Shown in pieces: positions 7,085 through 9,583 of a stretch of DNA of 9,583 nucleotides. The notes under the pieces are model-generated. The model did no database searches. It saw nothing but the letters and a program-made list of their open reading frames with translations, and was not told the DNA's origin. The first letter of the stretch is position 1. Every line of letters starts with the position of its first letter. The translations under genes were made by a program, and so were the position numbers. The stretch is from Gammaproteobacteria bacterium (GTDB lineage Bacteria > Pseudomonadota > Gammaproteobacteria > UBA6429 > Thiohalophilaceae), in contig JAUVGM010000058.1 of the NCBI GenBank assembly GCA_030593785.1, forward strand, positions 1 through 9,583, written 5' to 3'.

Positions 7085-7351
7085 ATGAATAATAGAGATT
7101 CAAATCGCCTAGGGTTAGTAATCGATATCAAAGTTATCTTTGATGATGCGAGTGAACATATACTTAAATCTCGCAATATTAGCGATCATGGCGTTTTTCT
7201 TGAGCATGAAGAAAACCCATTAAATTTCATTGTAGGCCAGCGAGTAGTACTTCAGGTATGTTCACAACTTGGTGATGAGCCACCACCTCCGGTTACTGCG
7301 GAAATAGCACGTATTACCAGTGAAGGTGTCGGACTTCGGTTTATATTATAA
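7085..7351 (+). CDS. PilZ-domain c-di-GMP receptor
   Basis: This 88-residue protein is a single PilZ domain with both c-di-GMP-binding motifs complete. Arg4-x3-Arg8 (RDSNR) lies at the N-terminus, and the N-x-S-x2-G motif is NISDHG, about residues 32-37. The rest is the beta-barrel, including VGQRVVLQV and the closing ITSEGVGLRFIL. PilZ proteins change conformation when they bind the nucleotide and act on flagellar motors, pili, polysaccharide synthases or regulators. With no other domain, this one probably works by binding a partner. Its place behind a GGDEF-EAL gene gives a source and a reader of the signal in one transcript. The ribosome site is weak; the ATG at 7085 is favoured because it includes the RxxxR motif immediately after it. 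Confidence 0.93.
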   Translation: MNNRDSNRLGLVIDIKVIFDDASEHILKSRNISDHGVFLEHEENPLNFIVGQRVVLQVCSQLGDEPPPPVTAEIARITSEGVGLRFIL

Positions 7352-7372
7352 TTTCCCTGCTTATATTATAAT
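7341..7372 (+). repeat. 12-base direct repeat around the PilZ stop codon
   Basis: TTATATTATAAT occurs at 7341-7352 and again at 7361-7372, exactly 20 bases apart. Each copy contains the palindrome ATTATAAT and a perfect TATAAT. The first copy includes the PilZ stop codon. It could supply a -10 element for the downstream gene, but no good -35 is present. Confidence 0.6.
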
Positions 7373-7406
7373 CACCCTCCTCACAACCATTAAAGAACCA
7401 CCTCAA

Positions 7407-8069
7407 ATGAATTCAAATATAAAATCGTCAGCCGAACTTTTTGTTGCTACCGGATGCTCTCACTGCCCTGTTGTATTAACGGAACTAACTGAACAATTAA
7501 AAAAAGGGCAGCTTTCTTCATTACAGGTTACCAATATTGCTGTTGATAATGATAAAGCAGCTGAATTAGGTATTCGAAGTGTGCCGTGGTTTTCTTTATC
7601 CAACGAAAATTCATACATGGTGTTTGCTGGAGATCATTCTCCCAAGGAAATCAAAAAATGGCTTGCCACTTTACATACAAAAAATGCCATGCTCGATTAT
7701 ATAGAGGAATATCTTACTAATGGACAGTTAATGTCTATTGCTCAAGCGATTCAAATTAAGCCAGAAATGTTTAAGCATATAATTAACATGCTTGAAGATG
7801 ATGAAACGAGCATGAATATTCGTATTGGTCTCGATGCATTAATAGAAAACTTTTCTGCCAGTAACATTTTACGACAACATACGGCTGCACTTAAAAAAAT
7901 AGCATCATCGAACAATATTCGATTACAAATTGATGCATTACATTATATTGCTCTTACCGGTGATGCGGAAAATAAAGTGTTTTTAGAAGGAATGACAACA
8001 CATGAAAACAAACAGGTTAAAGACGCGGCAAATGAAGCGATTGAAACTCTAAATGATTTACTTGATTAG
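7407..8069 (+). CDS. Thioredoxin-like CxxC protein with C-terminal HEAT-like helical repeats
   Basis: The 220-residue product, from the ATG at 7407, has no signal peptide, so it is probably cytoplasmic. Residues about 8-85 form a small thioredoxin/glutaredoxin-like domain. A beta strand (ELFVATG) leads into redox-type motif Cys17-Ser-His-Cys20, and Val59-Pro60-Trp61 matches the conserved cis-proline loop before the next strand. Residues about 95-220 are helical and look like HEAT-type repeats, such as SMNIRIGLDALIENF and IRLQIDALHYIAL. The same frame stays open back to 7320, inside the PilZ gene. I prefer 7407 because it starts at the fold and has AAAGAA 10 bases upstream. The combination suggests a disulfide reductase or thiol switch that docks on a partner. 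As the last gene of the c-di-GMP cluster, its partner could be one of the upstream products. Confidence 0.85.
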   Translation: MNSNIKSSAELFVATGCSHCPVVLTELTEQLKKGQLSSLQVTNIAVDNDKAAELGIRSVPWFSLSNENSYMVFAGDHSPKEIKKWLATLHTKNAMLDYIEEYLTNGQLMSIAQAIQIKPEMFKHIINMLEDDETSMNIRIGLDALIENFSASNILRQHTAALKKIASSNNIRLQIDALHYIALTGDAENKVFLEGMTTHENKQVKDAANEAIETLNDLLD

Positions 8070-8443
8070 TGGATATCTTTAAGTGCAGCCTCTAATTTAA
8101 GTATATCAATTGGGTATGCCAGCTCAGTGTGAAATGAAAATCGTGCCCGAAGCTTTTCAAACTGATGTAGATATTCTTTTTCGTAAAAAATAATAACCTT
8201 AACGTCATCCATTTGTTGAAGTACTGCCATTAATGTTTCAAGGTTGCTCGTCCTATCTCGAAAATCGGACTGAAAGTTAAATTCTGCTACAACAACATTA
8301 AGTTTGTTGTTCTTTAAACTACGTAACGCTTTTCGCATGCTATTTACCGCTTCAACATTAAATCCTGATTTTGTATATAACTCGGTAAAATCCGGATAAC
8401 CGCCAAGTTCAGTTATTGCCAGTAAACCTTTAGTATTTTTCAC
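8066..8443 (-). CDS. Pseudo-receiver-like (REC-fold) protein with GTG start
   Basis: The 125-residue protein alternates beta strands and helices like a response-regulator receiver: KGLLAIT, helix, NVEAV, MRKALRSLKNN helix, LNVVVAEF, helix, VKVIIFY, helix, then TELAYPID and a final LKLEAALKDI helix. The residue at the phosphorylated-Asp position (end of strand 3) appears to be Glu54. The usual Lys before the strand-5 proline is missing (AYPID), so phosphorylation like a normal receiver is unlikely. There is no output domain. This assignment rests on secondary-structure pattern and is an inference; an unrelated alpha/beta fold is possible. The start is GTG with an AGGGGGA ribosome site 9 bases away; the first in-frame ATG, at codon 36, would delete strands 1 and 2. 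Its stop overlaps that of the convergent thioredoxin-HEAT gene by 4 bases. Confidence 0.8.
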   Translation of the reverse strand: MKNTKGLLAITELGGYPDFTELYTKSGFNVEAVNSMRKALRSLKNNKLNVVVAEFNFQSDFRDRTSNLETLMAVLQQMDDVKVIIFYEKEYLHQFEKLRARFSFHTELAYPIDILKLEAALKDIH

Positions 8444-8452
8444 GCGGTTAAA

Positions 8453-8459
8453 TCCCCCT
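8453..8459 (-). promoter_or_regulatory. Ribosome binding site that decides a GTG start
   Basis: The minus strand reads AGGGGGA, nine bases before the GTG at 8443-8441. No other start codon nearby has such a site, and it marks GTG as the start of the pseudo-receiver gene. Confidence 0.6.
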
Positions 8460-8502
8460 ACAAAATTAACAATAAATAATTACACAAAAAGACTTGAATT
8501 AA

Positions 8503-8529
8503 TTGTAACACGCCACCAGACTCTATATT
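8503..8529 (+). promoter_or_regulatory. Weak candidate promoter for the two small genes
   Basis: TTGTAA (8503-8508), a 15-base spacer and TATATT (8524-8529) precede the gene at 8591. The spacer is shorter than ideal. The 147-base divergent gap 8444-8590 must hold promoters for both directions, but no stronger candidate was visible. Confidence 0.25.
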
Positions 8530-8578
8530 TCGGTGACGGATGTAATACCACTATTCCATACACCTCTTTTCACTAACT

Positions 8579-8583
8579 AGGAG
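8579..8583 (+). promoter_or_regulatory. Ribosome binding site of the 79-residue gene
   Basis: AGGAG followed by seven bases and ATG at 8591. This is the best Shine-Dalgarno sequence among the plus-strand genes in the window, suggesting good expression of this small protein. Confidence 0.75.
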
Positions 8584-8590
8584 TTATTTT

Positions 8591-8830
8591 ATGCCCTACT
8601 TCGTTTACAAAATTGCACCTGGTGTCAGTAAAATTGTAAAAAATCTTGAACCTCTTGATGATTTCGAGAAATTTAAAGAAGCAAAGAATTTTGCTAAAGA
8701 AAAACGACAACAGGATGATGCTGATGCAGGCAATGTTTATAAAATAATTTTTGCTGAAAATAGCATTGATGCAGAAGAAAAATTACAAGAGCAACGTGAA
8801 GAATCCATTGTGCGCGAATGGGAAAAGTAG
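8591..8830 (+). CDS. Small charged protein of unknown function
   Basis: A 79-residue soluble protein beginning MPYFVYKI. A short beta-like N-terminus (YFVYKIAPGVSKIVKNLEPL) leads into a strongly charged helix with many Lys, Asp and Glu, then a strand-like VYKIIFAEN and a second acidic helix. I recall similar short proteins starting MPYFV as hypothetical genes in beta- and gammaproteobacteria, but cannot name a family or function. There is no cysteine, signal peptide or membrane segment. The ribosome site is strong. The gene ends 19 bases before the start of the cysteine-rich gene, so the two are very likely one transcript and may work together. Confidence 0.82.
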   Translation: MPYFVYKIAPGVSKIVKNLEPLDDFEKFKEAKNFAKEKRQQDDADAGNVYKIIFAENSIDAEEKLQEQREESIVREWEK

Positions 8831-8849
8831 TTCATTTGAAATAGCGATA

Positions 8850-9299
8850 ATGGATGAAGATAAATACAGAGAAACCTACCGTTCAGTTAACCCTCTGCAA
8901 TGCCCGTTTGAAAAAACGTTAACTTCACGCCGCTGCGTTTGCGATGAGATGGACAAAATTCATCTTGCTGATCGTGAATGTGTTGGGTGTAAAGATAAGC
9001 AGAGCTGGCAAAACTGCCGAGATTTTCTTGAATTGTTACGCAACAATGCAAAATTTGCACTAAAGCTAACTGAAATAGAAGGTCCATTACCCCACGGTAA
9101 AGAAATTAAAGTACAAAACGGCAGTGTGCTCGGACTACAAAAATTATTTAACCCTGAAAGTGAAAGTAAACCTAATATCTCTCAGTTATTAAACCAGACT
9201 CTGGACAAATATAAGTTATTTGAAAATCTTCCTCTCGATCAACTCATGCAATCTATTGTTAATTTTAAAGCAAGAGCAACAAGAAAAGATAAAAAATAA
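8850..9299 (+). CDS. Cysteine-rich small protein, probable metal binder, unknown function
   Basis: The product has 149 residues from the ATG at 8850. The open frame reaches back to 8751 inside the preceding gene, but 8850 is the first ATG after that gene's stop. Six cysteines cluster near the N-terminus: 18, 29, 31, 44, 47 and 56, giving C-x10-C-x-C-x12-C-x2-C-x8-C, with His38 between. The spacing suggests zinc or an iron-sulfur centre, but matches no motif that I can name. A distinctive segment, LPHGKEIKVQNGSVLGLQKL, follows at about residues 81-100, then a helical tail with a basic end. There is no signal peptide, so a reduced, metal-bound cytoplasmic state is more likely than disulfides. 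It is co-transcribed with the 79-residue gene. Confidence 0.82.
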   Translation: MDEDKYRETYRSVNPLQCPFEKTLTSRRCVCDEMDKIHLADRECVGCKDKQSWQNCRDFLELLRNNAKFALKLTEIEGPLPHGKEIKVQNGSVLGLQKLFNPESESKPNISQLLNQTLDKYKLFENLPLDQLMQSIVNFKARATRKDKK

Positions 9300-9313
9300 C
9301 ACATATAATACGT

Positions 9314-9439
9314 TTTCACGGATAACGAGAAGTTAAAGAACAAGATTAAAATTAACGAGAAAGCGGAATTCACACGTAGTGAATGAGCATTTAGAGTTGA
9401 TTTTAAACGCAGTAATTTAGCTTCTCGTTATTCGTGAAA
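9314..9439 (+). repeat. 126-base imperfect palindrome (MITE-like or structured RNA element)
   Basis: The 23-base ends at 9314-9336 and 9417-9439 are inverted copies matching at 21 positions, with the core ATAACGAGAAG. Inside, TTAAAATTAAC (9346-9356) pairs with GTTGATTTTAA (9396-9406), one mismatch. ATTCAC (9368-9373) pairs with GTGAAT (9379-9384) around a five-base loop. The inner two stems share one symmetry axis exactly, and the outer arms are offset by one base. All three mismatches would be G-U pairs in a plus-strand transcript. TAACGAGAA also recurs as a direct repeat (9323-9331, 9353-9361). It fills the gap between two convergent genes, has no coding frame and shows no obvious target duplication. 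Confidence 0.75.
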
Positions 9440-9444
9440 GGGGA

Positions 9445-9583
9445 TTAGGGATTTTTGTGCCAATCGTATGAACAGTCGAGATGCTTTCTAATCTCAACAA
9501 TACCTTCCAGACCATTCTCAACAATAATTTGTAATGGGATTTGATTGTTTAACTTTTTGCTACGTTGGCGAATCCATATTTTC
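9445..9583 (-). CDS. C-terminal end of a possible MbcA/ParS/Xre-type antitoxin-like protein (cut by window end)
   Basis: The last 45 codons of a minus-strand gene are visible, entering from beyond base 9583 and ending in TAA at 9447-9445. They read K-I-W-I-R-Q-R-S at the edge, then IPLQIIVENGLEGIVEIRKH and a tail LDCSYDWHKNP. A tryptophan, then a polar stretch, a proline-leucine step and GLEGIVEIRKHL resembles the C-terminal domain of the MbcA/ParS/Xre (DUF2384) group, where W...P.P+..+..G...+......L is typical. Members are antitoxins of RES-domain toxins or stand-alone regulators. The assignment is tentative because most of the protein is missing. The stop is only 5 bases from the palindromic repeat. 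Confidence 0.6.
   Translation of the reverse strand, partial: KIWIRQRSKKLNNQIPLQIIVENGLEGIVEIRKHLDCSYDWHKNP

Noticed and set aside
6742..7176. Minus-strand 144-codon open frame across the DUF465 gene
   Set aside because: Opposite three supported plus-strand genes; its Ser/Phe/Ile-rich translation is what the complement of Lys/Glu/Asp-rich coding sequence gives.
7320..7406. N-terminal extension of the thioredoxin-HEAT protein
   Set aside because: It would overlap the PilZ gene by 32 bases and add 29 residues with no ribosome site; the ATG at 7407 begins at the fold and has an AAAGAA sequence before it.
8751..8849. N-terminal extension of the cysteine-rich protein
   Set aside because: It would lie almost wholly within the preceding gene in another frame, and the six-cysteine domain is complete from the ATG at 8850.
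9314..9439. Palindrome as a simple rho-independent terminator for the flanking convergent genes
   Set aside because: The stem is interrupted by internal loops, the element is far longer than a terminator, and neither end is followed directly by a T-run (ATTTTT appears only about 12 bases after the right arm).

Overview
The window is AT-rich bacterial chromosome, most likely from a motile gammaproteobacterium. The evidence is an MltF-type lytic transglycosylase lipoprotein, a DUF465/YdcH-type protein, an IspG with the CPGCGRT iron-sulfur motif, a GGDEF-EAL/PilZ signalling cluster and a well-matched sigma-28 (FliA) promoter. Genus cannot be told from the sequence. I see no phage structural gene, transposase, CRISPR array, rRNA or tRNA.

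Left part (1-2860): the 3' end of ispG (isoprenoid synthesis) meets a minus-strand pair tail to tail, with 4 bases between stop codons. The pair is a ten-helix EamA/DMT exporter followed 12 bases later by mltF. A strong minus-strand intrinsic terminator at 2821-2858 insulates this pair from the genes upstream.

Middle (2886-4200): a minus-strand zinc-ribbon protein of unknown function ends 175 bases before that terminator. The gap may hold a decayed gene tail. A divergent 94-residue protein of unknown function follows on the plus strand, with an AT-rich hairpin terminator behind it.

Core (4242-8069): a FliA-like promoter stands before a plus-strand cluster of four genes. They encode a membrane GGDEF-EAL protein with both catalytic motifs intact and a GGDEF I-site, an overlapping DUF465 protein, a small PilZ protein with complete c-di-GMP-binding motifs, and an unusual protein that joins a thioredoxin-like CxxC domain to HEAT-like helices. 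The layout suggests one flagellar-regulon unit that makes, breaks and reads c-di-GMP, with a redox or scaffold protein attached. This is the most interesting set in the window.

Right part (8066-9583): a GTG-started pseudo-receiver protein overlaps the thioredoxin-HEAT gene at the stop codons. A two-gene cluster of small uncharacterised proteins follows, the second with six clustered cysteines. Next comes a 126-base imperfect palindrome resembling a MITE or structured RNA. The window ends in the C-terminus of a minus-strand gene that resembles MbcA/ParS/Xre-type (DUF2384) antitoxin domains.
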